DNA of 64,000 nt from CBDDFV01 sp965227335 (GCA_965227335.1 CBDDFV010000012.1:558001-622000); one strand, 5' to 3'. Positions 18,461 through 27,789 are shown, numbered from the stretch's first letter. Notes: a model not told the origin generated them from the letters alone. Numbers and translations: made by a program.

Positions 18461-20167
18461 ATGCATCTACAACGTACATGGTTTTCAACACTCAAGCCAC
18501 GTTTTGCTGTGGGGTTTGCAGCGTGTTTGTGCTGCATGGCCGCCGGCGATGTGATCTACGTGGACGACGACGCCTCCGGCGCCAACGATGGCGCTAGTTG
18601 GGACGACGCCTACGTCGACTTGCAGGCAGCACTCGGCTTCGCGCAGGATGGCGATGAGATCAGGGTCGCCGCGGGCACGTATTATCCTGAAACTCCAAGC
18701 AGCACTCCCGACCGCAGTGCCACGTTTCTCATTGATGTCGAAGATCTCCGGCTGATTGGCGGGTATCCGGGCGTGGACGACAACGAGGAGCCCGACCCGT
18801 TCACCTACGCATCGATCCTCGACGGCGATATCGATACGAGCGGCCCCGATCACGCGTACCACGTCGTGACGTTGGACTTCGACGCCACGGACGAGAAGCC
18901 AGCCATTATCGACGGGTTCACAATTCAGAACGGGAAGGCCGACGATACCGACACGTCCGGTTCAGATCATCGCGGCGGCGGCCTGCTAATCGAGGGCGAT
19001 GCGATTGTCAGGCGATGCATCATCAGAGACAACGAAGCGTTCGAGCGAGGCGGTGGCGCTGTCGTGAACACGCCTTCGAGCAGCGGCTGCGGCGGATGCC
19101 AGACCTTCGGGACCGGATGCGCCGAGGGTGTGTTCGTGTCCTGCTCCTTCATCGACAACACATCCGCGAGTCAGGCGGCGGCAATCGGAACGGACAACGC
19201 CGTGTCCACCGAGGCGTGCCTGAAGGCGTTCAGCTGCCTGTTCACCGGCAATCGCGCTGAAGGCGACGACTCGAACTCGAACGGCGGCGCCATCGAAGCG
19301 ACGGACGATATGCTCCAGCTTGAGATCGTCAACTGCACATTCGCCGACAACTACGCGTATAACGCCGGCGGGGCCATCTACACGAACGACCAGACGGGCC
19401 TGTTCTCGAGCAACATCATGTGGAAGAACACCACCGACGATATCGATCCCGACGAGGAAGAGGATCAATTCGCATGGGGAACGCTCGCCGAGGATATCAA
19501 CGGCGATCCAGCCTTCAGCTTCACCCACAATACCGTCGAGAATCTCGATAGCTCGATCGGATGGGACGCCAGCAACAACGACTCTGATCCTGATTTTGTT
19601 GATGACGATCCGTCCGGAGGTCTGGACCTTCACCTGGAGTCGACATCGCCGATGATCGACGACGGGAACACGTCCGATTCTGCGGATTCAGACTATGAAG
19701 ATGATGACGACTGGGACGAGGACGGCGATTCCACTGAGCCGTTCGCTGACATCGATGGCGACGAGCGCATTGTGAATGCCGGCGGGTGCGACATCGATCG
19801 CGGCGCCTACGAATTCCAACTCCCGACCTGCACGTGGGACCTGAATATGGACGGCGTTGTTGATCCGGCCGATCTCGCCGTTCTCCTCGCGGCCTGGGAC
19901 GATCCGTACGGACCTTCAGACCTCGCCGGTCTCCTGGCCGAGTGGGGGTGTGGCACAAACGCCGCGGAAGTCTCCTGCGCCAGTGGCCCCGGAGACTCGC
20001 TCGGGGCGTATGGTCTCGACTCCGACGACTGGGACGCCTTCAACGATGCTCTCGGCACCACCGACGAAGAATGCTACCTCTGCTGGATGCTTCATTACCT
20101 CGAAGATTGCGAGCCGTTCTGCACCTCCGGCTGCACCATGTGCTCCGACCCCTACGGCGGCCACTGA
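18461..20167 (+). CDS. secreted beta-helix (choice-of-anchor Q type) protein with dockerin and Cys-rich tail
   Basis: The start at 18461 has AAGGAG upstream. The 568-residue product has a signal peptide (to about residue 29) and the opening IYVDDDASGANDGASWDDAYVDLQAAL, typical of right-handed parallel beta-helix proteins. Helix rungs with GGG turns follow (RGGGLLIEGDAIVRRCIIRDN, NCTFADNYAYNAGGAIY), then the family ending DIDRGAYEF. The dockerin pair comes next: DLNMDGVVDPADLAVLLAAW, then a shortened half, DPYGPSDLAGLLAEWG. Unusually, about 65 more residues with eight cysteines follow. It is very acidic (Asp-rich), which suits extracellular calcium-dependent folding. Confidence 0.86.
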   Translation: MHLQRTWFSTLKPRFAVGFAACLCCMAAGDVIYVDDDASGANDGASWDDAYVDLQAALGFAQDGDEIRVAAGTYYPETPSSTPDRSATFLIDVEDLRLIGGYPGVDDNEEPDPFTYASILDGDIDTSGPDHAYHVVTLDFDATDEKPAIIDGFTIQNGKADDTDTSGSDHRGGGLLIEGDAIVRRCIIRDNEAFERGGGAVVNTPSSSGCGGCQTFGTGCAEGVFVSCSFIDNTSASQAAAIGTDNAVSTEACLKAFSCLFTGNRAEGDDSNSNGGAIEATDDMLQLEIVNCTFADNYAYNAGGAIYTNDQTGLFSSNIMWKNTTDDIDPDEEEDQFAWGTLAEDINGDPAFSFTHNTVENLDSSIGWDASNNDSDPDFVDDDPSGGLDLHLESTSPMIDDGNTSDSADSDYEDDDDWDEDGDSTEPFADIDGDERIVNAGGCDIDRGAYEFQLPTCTWDLNMDGVVDPADLAVLLAAWDDPYGPSDLAGLLAEWGCGTNAAEVSCASGPGDSLGAYGLDSDDWDAFNDALGTTDEECYLCWMLHYLEDCEPFCTSGCTMCSDPYGGH

Positions 20168-20197
20168 CCCGCCCCGTCCGAACGGAACAGACCCGCC

Positions 20198-20231
20198 ACG
20201 CCCCTCCGGAGTACCCGCTCGGGAGGGGCGT
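20198..20231. terminator. hairpin between convergent dockerin genes
   Basis: ACGCCCCTCC pairs perfectly with GGAGGGGCGT over a 14-base loop, between the stops at 20167 and 20257. Only a weak TTCATCGTTC run follows on the plus strand. Confidence 0.5.
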
Positions 20232-20256
20232 TCATCGTTCAGCGCCACCCCCGCCA

Positions 20257-21027
20257 TCACCCCGCGCACGCCCCCCACGCCGCGAGCAGGATCGCCAGAT
20301 CGCCCGCCCCCGTCGCGCCGTCGCCGTCCAGATCCGTCACGCCCGGTCCGCCCCACGCGGCGAGGAGCGTCGCCAGGTCCGCCGCGTCCACCACGCCCGA
20401 ACCATCGAAATCCGCCGGACACGGTGGCGACGACGATGCGATCATCGAGACGCTGTCGTAGAACACGTTCGCAAAGACGCCGCAGTCGAGACGGCCGTAG
20501 AGATCCAGACGCGCCGCCACGGCCTCGCGCGGCACGGCGACCGTCTGCCCGATGTCCGTCCACGTGAACACCAGCACCCAGTCCGTGTCGAACCCGCCCG
20601 GGATCTCCGAACCGTCCGCATCGAGAAACGTCAGCACCGCCCGCCCCGGATCGCAGCTCCCGAAGTTCGGATCGCTCGCGACCGACACGGCCACGTCCAG
20701 GCTCGCGGCGTCCGCCGGCAACGCATGCTCCTGGAACATCCGCGCGGTGACGCCCGACCCCGACGGCGCGCCGGTCGACGCCGCGTCGAAGGTGAACATC
20801 CAGTCCCCCTCGCACGGAACCTCGCCGTTCGCGTTGATCGTGATCGCCCCGAAGATCGACGTTCCGTTCGGAATCTCCGACGCATCAAAGGACCAGCCGG
20901 TCAGATCCCCCGTCTCCGCGTCGCCGTTGATGATGAGTTCGGTTCCGTCGCCGGCCGCGACCGCGACGGACAACGCCAGGCCCGCGATGAGCGCGCCCGC
21001 TCCATGTGACATCGTGCGGATGATCAT
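20257..21027 (-). CDS. secreted sugar-binding-like protein with GC-type dockerin
   Basis: The start at 21027 has AGGTGG upstream, giving 256 residues. The signal peptide ends near AVAAG. The middle domain starts ELIINGDAETGDLTGW, the usual opening of galactose-binding-like (CBM-type) jelly rolls in secreted bacterial proteins. The dockerin pair reads ADFDGSGVVDAADLATLLAAWG and DLDGDGATGAGDLAILLAAWG, ending ACAG. Export and carbohydrate binding are inferred from domain type only. Confidence 0.85.
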   Translation of the reverse strand: MIIRTMSHGAGALIAGLALSVAVAAGDGTELIINGDAETGDLTGWSFDASEIPNGTSIFGAITINANGEVPCEGDWMFTFDAASTGAPSGSGVTARMFQEHALPADAASLDVAVSVASDPNFGSCDPGRAVLTFLDADGSEIPGGFDTDWVLVFTWTDIGQTVAVPREAVAARLDLYGRLDCGVFANVFYDSVSMIASSSPPCPADFDGSGVVDAADLATLLAAWGGPGVTDLDGDGATGAGDLAILLAAWGACAG

Positions 21028-21101
21028 CTCCACCTCTCTCCTTCTCTCCTGCTCCGCCCACCACGCGTCGGACACGGACGTCCGCCACGCGTCGTATTAC
21101 G

Positions 21102-22187
21102 TCAGCGACTGTCGCCCGGAACAAACCGGTCGAGCGCTTCGTTGACGAGTTCGGTCATGCGGCGGTGCACCGCATCGTGATACAGTCGATCTTCGGTCGT
21201 CGCCCCGGGGTCGCGACGCAGCCGGTCAAGCATGTCGAGCCACGTCCGCCACCGATCGACCACCAGCGGCAGATCCTCCGGCCGCAGGTCCCGCGCCTCC
21301 GCCTGCACCGCGACGATCGCCGCGTGCCGCTCCACCCGGTCCCGCAGGTCCGGCGGCAGGCCGTCGAGCACGCGGCTCCGGACGAGATCAGGCGAACGCT
21401 GGATCTGCAGCCGGCGCGGCCGCGAGTGCAGCTCGACAAGCTGACGCACCTCCACCCGCCGCGCGAAGTCGTCCGGATCGCGCAGATTGCGTCGGCCGGG
21501 CCCCTGGTCGAGCATGCGGGCGGAGCCGAGTTCGAGTTCGATGTTCAGGGTGTCCGTGGCCCGGGGTTCGAGCGGATTCGGAAGCGCGTTGTCGCCCGCC
21601 GCGCGCGGCCGCTCGACCCGGATCATGATCCGTTCCCCCGGCGCCTTGCTCTGGACGATGCTGCGGAACGTCTGGAACGATCGGATCTCGCGTCCGTCGA
21701 TGTGCGTGATCCTGTCGCCGACCTTGAGCTTCCCCATCGCGGGCAGGTTCTCGACGAGCGAGCGCACCACGACATCCGGCTCGAAGCGACGATCGATGCT
21801 GATGCCGACGGCGCCGCGCGGCCGCACCAGCCGCCGCGCACTCGCAATCAGCAGCAACCGGTGCCGCTGCTCCACGGAGATCGTCCGGTTGAGCGCGGCG
21901 TAGAGCAGTTCATCGTCGTACCCGCCGACCATGAGTTGATCGGTGGCGTCCTCCCGATCCTCGAACCCGGGCGCATCGAGCTGCGCGATCAGGTCCCGCA
22001 CATCGCCGTCGGTGAGTTCGATCGGTCGCCAGTCGGTCAGCAGCGAGGAGAGATCCTGGGCGTCCGCCCGCGGCGCGGCGACGACGAGCAGCAGGAGCGT
22101 CAGCAGCGCGACGACCCGGCGCGGGATCGGCGCGACCGGGCGACGGCCGGATTCGACCCCTCGCGTGCGCCATCGACGCGAATGCAT
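21102..22187 (-). CDS. secreted PDZ-domain protein
   Basis: The start at 22187 is chosen because GGAGG stands eight bases upstream and overlaps the end of the preceding gene. This gives 361 residues. A signal peptide ends near ADAQ. A PDZ domain lies at about residues 123-190 (GISIDRRFEPDVVVRSLVENLPA, KVGDRITHIDGREI). No protease domain is present and the rest is helical and basic. It sits two genes downstream of yicC in the same direction, six bases behind the phosphotransferase gene, so it is probably co-transcribed. The function is unknown. Confidence 0.82.
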   Translation of the reverse strand: MHSRRWRTRGVESGRRPVAPIPRRVVALLTLLLLVVAAPRADAQDLSSLLTDWRPIELTDGDVRDLIAQLDAPGFEDREDATDQLMVGGYDDELLYAALNRTISVEQRHRLLLIASARRLVRPRGAVGISIDRRFEPDVVVRSLVENLPAMGKLKVGDRITHIDGREIRSFQTFRSIVQSKAPGERIMIRVERPRAAGDNALPNPLEPRATDTLNIELELGSARMLDQGPGRRNLRDPDDFARRVEVRQLVELHSRPRRLQIQRSPDLVRSRVLDGLPPDLRDRVERHAAIVAVQAEARDLRPEDLPLVVDRWRTWLDMLDRLRRDPGATTEDRLYHDAVHRRMTELVNEALDRFVPGDSR

Positions 22188-22192
22188 CTCGC

Positions 22193-23389
22193 TCAGGCCT
22201 CCGCAAGCATCTTCGGAAACCGGGCCGCGACGGATCGCAGCCATCGGAGCTTCCGCTCCACCATTCTAAGGAAGGCCGATCCCGGCAGACGACCGAACGT
22301 CCCGGTATTTGCGAGGGGGGACGCCGCTTCGATGATCAGGGCCTCCATCATCAGCCACGGCAGCGCCTTCAGCTCCTCGTTGCTCAGCCGGGTCGAGGAG
22401 GACTGCACGCCCCGGATCAGCGAGGCGATCACCGCCAGATCCAGCGTCTCCGGCCAGCGGTCGAGGTCGGCCGGATTGGCATGGTCCATCGAGAACTGCA
22501 GACCCGCGTTCGCCACATCGATCATGCGGGGCTCGATCCGGGCGGAGTCGAAATCCAGCACCGCGACCACCGAGCGATTCTCCATCAGGATGTTGCCGCG
22601 ATGGAAGTCGCCGTGGATCACGACCCGCGGCCATGTCGCGGCGCCGTACCGTTCGACGCGGCTCGCCGCCTCGTCGTACGCCCGGTTCAGCAGCGTCGCC
22701 TGTCGTTCAAGCTCCGCGACCTCGAGGCCCGGCTCCTGACGGGCGACGGCGGCGGGAATCGCGCCGATCAGCGTCGCCGCGTTCCCCGAAGCGTGGTACG
22801 ACCCGCGTGGGGGGTCGTATTCCGGCACGTACGAGTCGCTGAGCCGGTGCATCGCGCCGAGCACGACGCCCGCCTGCCGCGCGTTCTCCGGATCGCTCGC
22901 CGGGTGCGAACCGTGCACGAACTGGAAGAGTTCGTAGGTGCGATCTTCGAACTGCACGAGGGAGTTGTTGTCGGTGCGGGTGCCGATCAGGTGTGCGAGC
23001 GGGAAGCCGTGCGCCGCCAGGTGCAGTTGCAGTCCGTGCGCAAAGGCGACCCGGAACGGATCATCCCGTCCCGGCGCCCGTCGCTTCAGCAGGAACTCGC
23101 CGTACTCGGTGAAGAGGTGCAGCTTCGGCGCGCGACGCGAGCCGCGCCGGTAGATGCGGATCGACTCGATGGCGCCGAGGTCGTACCGGCTCAGCACGCA
23201 TGCGAGTTCGAAGGCTTCGAAGTGTTCGAAGTCGTCGCCGCCCGCGGCGGGGGAGGCGCTGCCAGGGGAGAGCACGGATTCGGACGTCGGATCCGTCACC
23301 CGCTCAGCCCTCGCGTCGCGTCCGGTCGACGCGGCGGCGGGCGATCCCGAACGGCGACGTCCCGAACTGTGGCTGGAAACCCCGGTCAT
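22193..23389 (-). CDS. APH/choline-kinase-family phosphotransferase
   Basis: The 398-residue product has the kinase-like fold of aminoglycoside phosphotransferases and homoserine kinase II. It carries VVIHGDFHRGNILM (catalytic HGDxHxxN at about 259-266) and VLDFDSARIEP (metal-binding DFD). The N-terminal lobe includes LHLFTEYGEFLLKRR, whose Lys could bind ATP. The first 50 residues are low complexity. The start overlaps the stop of yicC by ATGA. The substrate is unknown. Homoserine kinase is worth considering because aspartate-pathway genes lie 5 kb away, but nothing in the sequence decides it. Confidence 0.85.
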   Translation of the reverse strand: MTGVSSHSSGRRRSGSPAAASTGRDARAERVTDPTSESVLSPGSASPAAGGDDFEHFEAFELACVLSRYDLGAIESIRIYRRGSRRAPKLHLFTEYGEFLLKRRAPGRDDPFRVAFAHGLQLHLAAHGFPLAHLIGTRTDNNSLVQFEDRTYELFQFVHGSHPASDPENARQAGVVLGAMHRLSDSYVPEYDPPRGSYHASGNAATLIGAIPAAVARQEPGLEVAELERQATLLNRAYDEAASRVERYGAATWPRVVIHGDFHRGNILMENRSVVAVLDFDSARIEPRMIDVANAGLQFSMDHANPADLDRWPETLDLAVIASLIRGVQSSSTRLSNEELKALPWLMMEALIIEAASPLANTGTFGRLPGSAFLRMVERKLRWLRSVAARFPKMLAEA

Positions 23390-24273
23390 TCAACGTTCTG
23401 CACCTGCTCCTTGATGCGGTCGATGGCGCCCTTCATCTCGACGATTCGCCGACTGATGTCGGCGTCGAGACACTTGCTGCCCATCGTGTTCGCCTCGCGA
23501 AGCATCTCCTGCGCGATGAAGTCGAGCGTGCGGCCGGCCGGCTCAGGCTCGTCGGCGTCGATGATCGTCCGGAAGTGCTCCAGGTGGCCGTGCTGCCGGG
23601 CGATCTCCTCGTGGATATCCGCCCGTTCGGCGAACGAAGCGACCTCCTTGAGCAGATCCTCCTCCCGCGCCTCTTTGCCGATCTCGGCGAGCAGGGCGTT
23701 CATCCGCTGCTGCAGCCGCTCCTGGTACTGCGCCACGACCTGCGGCGCGTGCTGCTGAATGAACGACAGCCGGTCCGCCACGAGATCGCAGTGTTTCGAG
23801 AGGTCCGCGTGGAGCGATTCGCCCTCGACCGTCCGCATCGCCAGAACGCCCTCGCACGCCTTCTCGACCAGGTCCTTGAGCACGCCGCGCGCCTTCTCGA
23901 GACGGTCCGTGCCCGGGTCCTGCACGAGGACGCCCGGCAACGCAAGCAACGCCGCGAGATCCACCCGGACCTTCGCGTGATCCATCCCCTCGGCCGCGAG
24001 AACCTGGTTGAGATAGCGTTCGATGGCGCCCTGGTTGATCCGCGCGGCGGCGTCGGGTGAGACGTCGGCGCACTTCACGGTCAGGACCACGCTGCCGCGG
24101 ACGAGCGTTCGCGCGAGGATCGATTCGAGCTCGCTCTCGAGTCCCTGGATCTCCTCGGGGAGACGGACCTGGCTCTTGAAGTAGCGGTTGTTGAGCGAGC
24201 GTACTTCGACCGCATAGTGGGCCCCGTCCACTTCGGTCGACGCGGCCCCGAAACCGGTCATCGATCGGATCAT
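23386..24273 (-). CDS. yicC: YicC-family endoribonuclease
   Basis: The 295-residue product begins MIRSMTGFGAASTEVDGAHY and continues EVRSLNNRYFKSQVRLPEEI, the N-terminal YicC signature. It ends in the conserved DUF1732 region (FIAQEMLREANTMGSKCLDADISRRIVEMKGAIDRIKEQVQNVE). YicC proteins are cytoplasmic hexameric RNases implicated in small-RNA decay. CCGGAG precedes the start. It is 18 bases behind secG and overlaps the next gene by ATGA. Confidence 0.97.
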   Translation of the reverse strand: MIRSMTGFGAASTEVDGAHYAVEVRSLNNRYFKSQVRLPEEIQGLESELESILARTLVRGSVVLTVKCADVSPDAAARINQGAIERYLNQVLAAEGMDHAKVRVDLAALLALPGVLVQDPGTDRLEKARGVLKDLVEKACEGVLAMRTVEGESLHADLSKHCDLVADRLSFIQQHAPQVVAQYQERLQQRMNALLAEIGKEAREEDLLKEVASFAERADIHEEIARQHGHLEHFRTIIDADEPEPAGRTLDFIAQEMLREANTMGSKCLDADISRRIVEMKGAIDRIKEQVQNVE

Positions 24274-24291
24274 GTCTGACTCCGGGGAGGG

Positions 24292-24831
24292 TTACTCGGG
24301 CGCGCCGTCGCCGCCGTCCCCGCCGTCATTCCGATTCTGGTTGCCGCCGTCGTTCTCGTTCTGCTGGTTCGCCGCGCCCGGCAGACCGCCCTCTTCCTGA
24401 GACGACAGGAGCGAGTTGGCCTCCATCTGCCGGACGAAGTCCTCGCCGAGCAGGTCGGCGGGGTTCTCCATCGGCGTGACGGTCACGCCGTCGCCGCCGG
24501 GCGTCGCGGCGCCGTCGGCGCCCGGGACCCCGGTCCCGTCGCCCGTCGCCGTTCCCGCCGCGGCCGGCGTTGTCGCCGCCGCGGCCGGCGCCTGGCCATC
24601 CATCATGTTCAGTCCGACCGCCAGCAGCAGGTAGACCGAGAACGCCCCGACCGTCGCCCACGTCAGGGCGTCGCCGGTGCGACCGCCGAACACGGTGTCC
24701 GTGCCGCCGCCCGCGCCGCCGAAGGCGCTCGACAGCCCGCCGCCCTGCGGCCGCTGGACGAGGATGATCAGAATCATCGCCACCGAGACGACAATGAAGA
24801 TGAACGTCAGAATCCAGAACCCGAAATCCAT
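24292..24831 (-). CDS. secG: preprotein translocase subunit SecG with long tail
   Basis: SecG assists protein export as part of SecYEG. Two membrane helices (about 4-24 and 58-76) enclose the signature ILVQRPQGGGLSSAFGG and a Gly-rich loop ending FGGRTGDALTWAT. The family is usually 75-110 residues. This one is 179 because of a Pro/Ala/Gly- and then Asn/Asp-rich C-terminal tail. AAGGTG lies upstream of the ATG. The secG next to tpiA arrangement is common in bacteria. Confidence 0.95.
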   Translation of the reverse strand: MDFGFWILTFIFIVVSVAMILIILVQRPQGGGLSSAFGGAGGGTDTVFGGRTGDALTWATVGAFSVYLLLAVGLNMMDGQAPAAAATTPAAAGTATGDGTGVPGADGAATPGGDGVTVTPMENPADLLGEDFVRQMEANSLLSSQEEGGLPGAANQQNENDGGNQNRNDGGDGGDGAPE

Positions 24832-25008
24832 GTCAACATCACCTTTTCAATCCGCCCGGCCGTCGTTCTTCCGAAGACGCCGCCGGCGGACGCAACCACA
24901 AAGGAAACCATCTCTTCCCGATCCCGTCGGCGTTCCATGCCGCCGGGACCAACCTGTTCGTGAAACGCTTGTCGGTCATTCACCGACCCACGAATCCAAC
25001 CGTCCGAC

Positions 25009-25803
25009 TCACCCCGCCGAACCCGTGGCCGCTCCCGCCGCGGACGCGACGATCGACACGAAATCCGACGCCGACAGCGACGCTCCACCGATCAGACCGC
25101 CGTCGATATCCGGCTGGCCCAACAAGGCCGCCGCATTCGAGGGTTTCATCGAACCGCCGTATTGTATCCGAGTTGCGTCCGCGACGCCTGCCCCGAATTC
25201 CGCCGCGAGGGCCCCTCGAATCGCCTCGTGGGCCGCCTGTGCATCCTCCGGCGTCGCCGTGTGACCCGTCCCGATGGCCCAGACCGGCTCGTACGCGATC
25301 ACCACCCGCCCCATCGCGTCCTCATCCACCCCGGCCAGACCCGCCCGGAGCTGTCCGATATTCACCTCGTCGGTCCGATCCGCCTCCCGCTGGTCGATCG
25401 TCTCGCCGATGCACAGAATCACATGCAGGCCCCCCTCGAGGGCCGCCCGGACCTTGCGATTGACCAGCTCGTCGCCTTCGCCGAGCACGTGCCGACGCTC
25501 CGAATGCCCGCACAGCACCCATGTCACGTCAAGGTCGGTCAGCATCTCCACCGACACCTCGCCCGTGAAGGCGCCGTTCGACTCGAAGTACACGTCCTGG
25601 GCCCCCAGACCCACGACGTGATGCCCCAGCGTCTTCCCGACCGGCATCAGGTACGGGAAGGGCGGGAACACGACCACATCGACCGTCTCCTCCAGCCCGC
25701 CCGTGATCCCGGCGATCACGTCGTCCGCCAGTTCGACCGCCGACGCGAGATCCGTGTTCATCTTCCAGTTGCCGCCGATGATGGGCCGCCGCGCGTTCGT
25801 CAT
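25009..25803 (-). CDS. tpiA: triosephosphate isomerase
   Basis: The enzyme interconverts dihydroxyacetone phosphate and glyceraldehyde 3-phosphate in glycolysis. The 264-residue product has all catalytic residues: Lys14 in GNWKMN, His100 in CGHSERR and Glu172 in AYEPVWAIGTG. The phosphate-binding end YGGSMKP and GGASL is intact. The start at 25803 has GGAGG seven bases upstream. It lies 177 bases upstream of secG on the same strand. Confidence 0.98.
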   Translation of the reverse strand: MTNARRPIIGGNWKMNTDLASAVELADDVIAGITGGLEETVDVVVFPPFPYLMPVGKTLGHHVVGLGAQDVYFESNGAFTGEVSVEMLTDLDVTWVLCGHSERRHVLGEGDELVNRKVRAALEGGLHVILCIGETIDQREADRTDEVNIGQLRAGLAGVDEDAMGRVVIAYEPVWAIGTGHTATPEDAQAAHEAIRGALAAEFGAGVADATRIQYGGSMKPSNAAALLGQPDIDGGLIGGASLSASDFVSIVASAAGAATGSAG

Positions 25804-25856
25804 GATGAGCCTCCAGCCGTGGTGGAGTGCACAGCGTATCGCGCCGGCGGGCCGTG

Positions 25857-26573
25857 TCACGCGTTCGAAGGGTCGATCCCGGCCCGCAGCAATGCGAGCC
25901 CGACGGTCGCGGCGGTTTCGATCCGCAGAATCGTCGCCCCGAGGCTCGCCCGGCCCGCGCCCGCCGCCGCCGCCGCCTCGACCTCCGCGTCGTCGAACCC
26001 GCCCTCCGGACCGATCAGCAGCGTCACGGACGTCGCCCCACGCAGGTCCGCCGCGACCTCCAGCAGCGGCGGACCGTCCGGATGCGCCAGCACCGCCGTG
26101 GCGTCGGCGACCTCGTCCAGCCCGACCGTGGCGCGAATGGTCGGCGCCCATGGATTCCGGCTCTGCTTGCACGCTTCCAGTCCGATCCGCTCCGCCCGCT
26201 CGACGAAATTCCGTCCCGGCTCGACCACCGCCCTTCGCGTCGACAGCGGCGCGACCGACGTCGCGCCGACCTGCGCCAACATGCTCAGCATCACCCCCAG
26301 TCGATCCCCCTTCGGCAGCGCCGTCGCGATGTGCAATGCGGGGGTCGGACGCGCGATCGTTTGCATCGGTCCCGCGGCGACGATGACGCTCCGTTTCTCG
26401 ACCCGCGCGATCGTTCCGTCCGCCACGCCGCCCCGACCGTCAAACAACGTCACGGCGTCCCCATCACGCAATCGGCGTGCGCCGGAGGCGTGCCGCGCTT
26501 CATCGCTCGACACCAGCGCGTCGCCGCCGTCGGCCGGCAACGGATCGAGATGGACCCACGGCGGGCTCGTCAT
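25857..26573 (-). CDS. rsmE: 16S rRNA (uracil1498-N3)-methyltransferase
   Basis: The 238-residue product has an N-terminal PUA-like part (HLDPLPADGGDALVSSDEARHASGARRLRDGD) and a SPOUT methyltransferase domain. The trefoil-knot motifs are LLIGPEGGFDDAEVEAA and LGATILRIETAA. It methylates U1498 of 16S rRNA using S-adenosylmethionine. The ATG at 26573 has TACACT six bases upstream (leaderless spacing). The gene ends 53 bases before tpiA. Confidence 0.95.
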   Translation of the reverse strand: MTSPPWVHLDPLPADGGDALVSSDEARHASGARRLRDGDAVTLFDGRGGVADGTIARVEKRSVIVAAGPMQTIARPTPALHIATALPKGDRLGVMLSMLAQVGATSVAPLSTRRAVVEPGRNFVERAERIGLEACKQSRNPWAPTIRATVGLDEVADATAVLAHPDGPPLLEVAADLRGATSVTLLIGPEGGFDDAEVEAAAAAGAGRASLGATILRIETAATVGLALLRAGIDPSNA

Positions 26574-26579
26574 GGCCGG

Positions 26580-26585
26580 AGTGTA
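26580..26585 (-). promoter_or_regulatory. -10 element of a leaderless rsmE transcript
   Basis: TACACT on the minus strand is separated by exactly six bases from the rsmE ATG. Confidence 0.55.
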
Positions 26586-26605
26586 CCGGCTTCCGTCCCC
26601 GTCGC

Positions 26606-27295
26606 TCACGCGGGGCGCGGCGTGAACGCGTCGTAGCGGACGAGCTTGCCGCCGTAACTCGCCATCGGATCGTTCGCGAGGGGCGGGGCGTGGGGCGGGC
26701 GTTTGACGACGACCCGGTTCACCGCCGTCCGCCGCGCGACGTCCAGCAGCGCCGCTGAATCCGGGTCGTCGCCCACCAGCGCCCGCACCAGTCGGATCGA
26801 CTTCTTGGCGAGCGCTGACTTCTTGCGGCGGGGCGGGTACATCGGATCGATGTAGATCACGTCCGGCCGCGGATCCAGCGCGGGCAGCGTGACGATCGCA
26901 TCCGCGTGTTCGAATGTCAGCCGCCCGCCAAGCGCATGGGCGATCACGGGGTCCGCTTCGGCCCGTCGCAGGCCGTCCGTCAGCAGTGTCGCGAGCGCCT
27001 CGTGTCGCTCGAGCCCCCGCACCGTCCAGCCCAGGCACGCAAGCAGGAAGCTGTCGCCGCCGAGTCCGGCGGTGGCGTCGATGACCGTGGTGTTCTTCGC
27101 GCCGATCGCCCGGGCGAGCGGCTGGCGACGCGACATCGACGGCGAATTCGGCCGGAGATCGACCTTCGAGAAATCGACCCGGAGCTTCGCTTCCGGACCG
27201 CCGTGCGCGGCGGGCGCGCGGAGTTCGAGACCGCCGTCCGCCTGCGTCAGACGGAACGCCTCCGACGACGATAACGCACGGGCGTCGCGATTCAC
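26606..27295 (-). CDS. rsmJ: 16S rRNA (guanine1516-N2)-methyltransferase
   Basis: The 229-residue product carries the RsmJ motifs TTVIDATAGLGGDSFLLACLGW (SAM site) and DVIYIDPMYPPRRKKSALAKK (catalytic DPMYP), plus LERHEALATLLTDGL. It modifies G1516 of 16S rRNA. The start overlaps the stop of the upstream small gene by ATGA. It lies 32 bases before rsmE, so two 16S rRNA methyltransferase genes stand side by side. Confidence 0.95.
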   Translation of the reverse strand: MNRDARALSSSEAFRLTQADGGLELRAPAAHGGPEAKLRVDFSKVDLRPNSPSMSRRQPLARAIGAKNTTVIDATAGLGGDSFLLACLGWTVRGLERHEALATLLTDGLRRAEADPVIAHALGGRLTFEHADAIVTLPALDPRPDVIYIDPMYPPRRKKSALAKKSIRLVRALVGDDPDSAALLDVARRTAVNRVVVKRPPHAPPLANDPMASYGGKLVRYDAFTPRPA

Positions 27296-27789
27296 GCGTC
27301 AGCTTCGCGGGTCGGCGCGTCCACGGCGCGGCAGAGGAGATCCCGCCACGGTTCGGGCGCCGCGGCCGCGAGATCAAGCAGCGACTCGTCGATCTGCGTC
27401 CGCGAACGGCGGGAGAGTTTGGCGCCATGGTGCGCCAGCGCGGCGGCGATCGTCAGGAAATACGCGAGCATCGCGCCGAGCGCCGCGTCGCTCCCGGGCG
27501 GCGCATCATCGGTGCGACAGCGCTCCGCCGCGCGACGAAGCTGCTCAAGGTCCGACTGTCCGCTGACGAGCGACTGTTCGGGATCGCCGAGGCCGCCGAC
27601 GGGACTGCGGAGGAGCGTCTGCCGGATCCACGCCGCCCCGTCTTTCGCGGCGACGCGCTCGATGATGACGTCGACGGGTCGGCGCGATTCATCGACGCCG
27701 AGTTCGAGCATCCGCTGCACGGCGGCGCCGTCGAGTTCGACGGGAGCGTCGGGGGTCGACGGGTTGGTCGGGAAATCGGTCATGGTCAT
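27292..27789 (-). CDS. hypothetical protein between sigma-like factor and rsmJ
   Basis: I do not recognise this 165-residue protein. It has no signal peptide. One moderately hydrophobic helix (AMLAYFLTIAAALAHHGA, about 106-123) is too polar to be a confident membrane segment. Both ends overlap neighbouring genes by ATGA (27292-27295 and 27786-27789), and its codons follow the local G/C-ending pattern, so it is surely translated. Its position directly behind a sigma-like factor makes a regulatory partner thinkable, but no anti-sigma motif is visible. Confidence 0.7.
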   Translation of the reverse strand: MTMTDFPTNPSTPDAPVELDGAAVQRMLELGVDESRRPVDVIIERVAAKDGAAWIRQTLLRSPVGGLGDPEQSLVSGQSDLEQLRRAAERCRTDDAPPGSDAALGAMLAYFLTIAAALAHHGAKLSRRSRTQIDESLLDLAAAAPEPWRDLLCRAVDAPTREADA

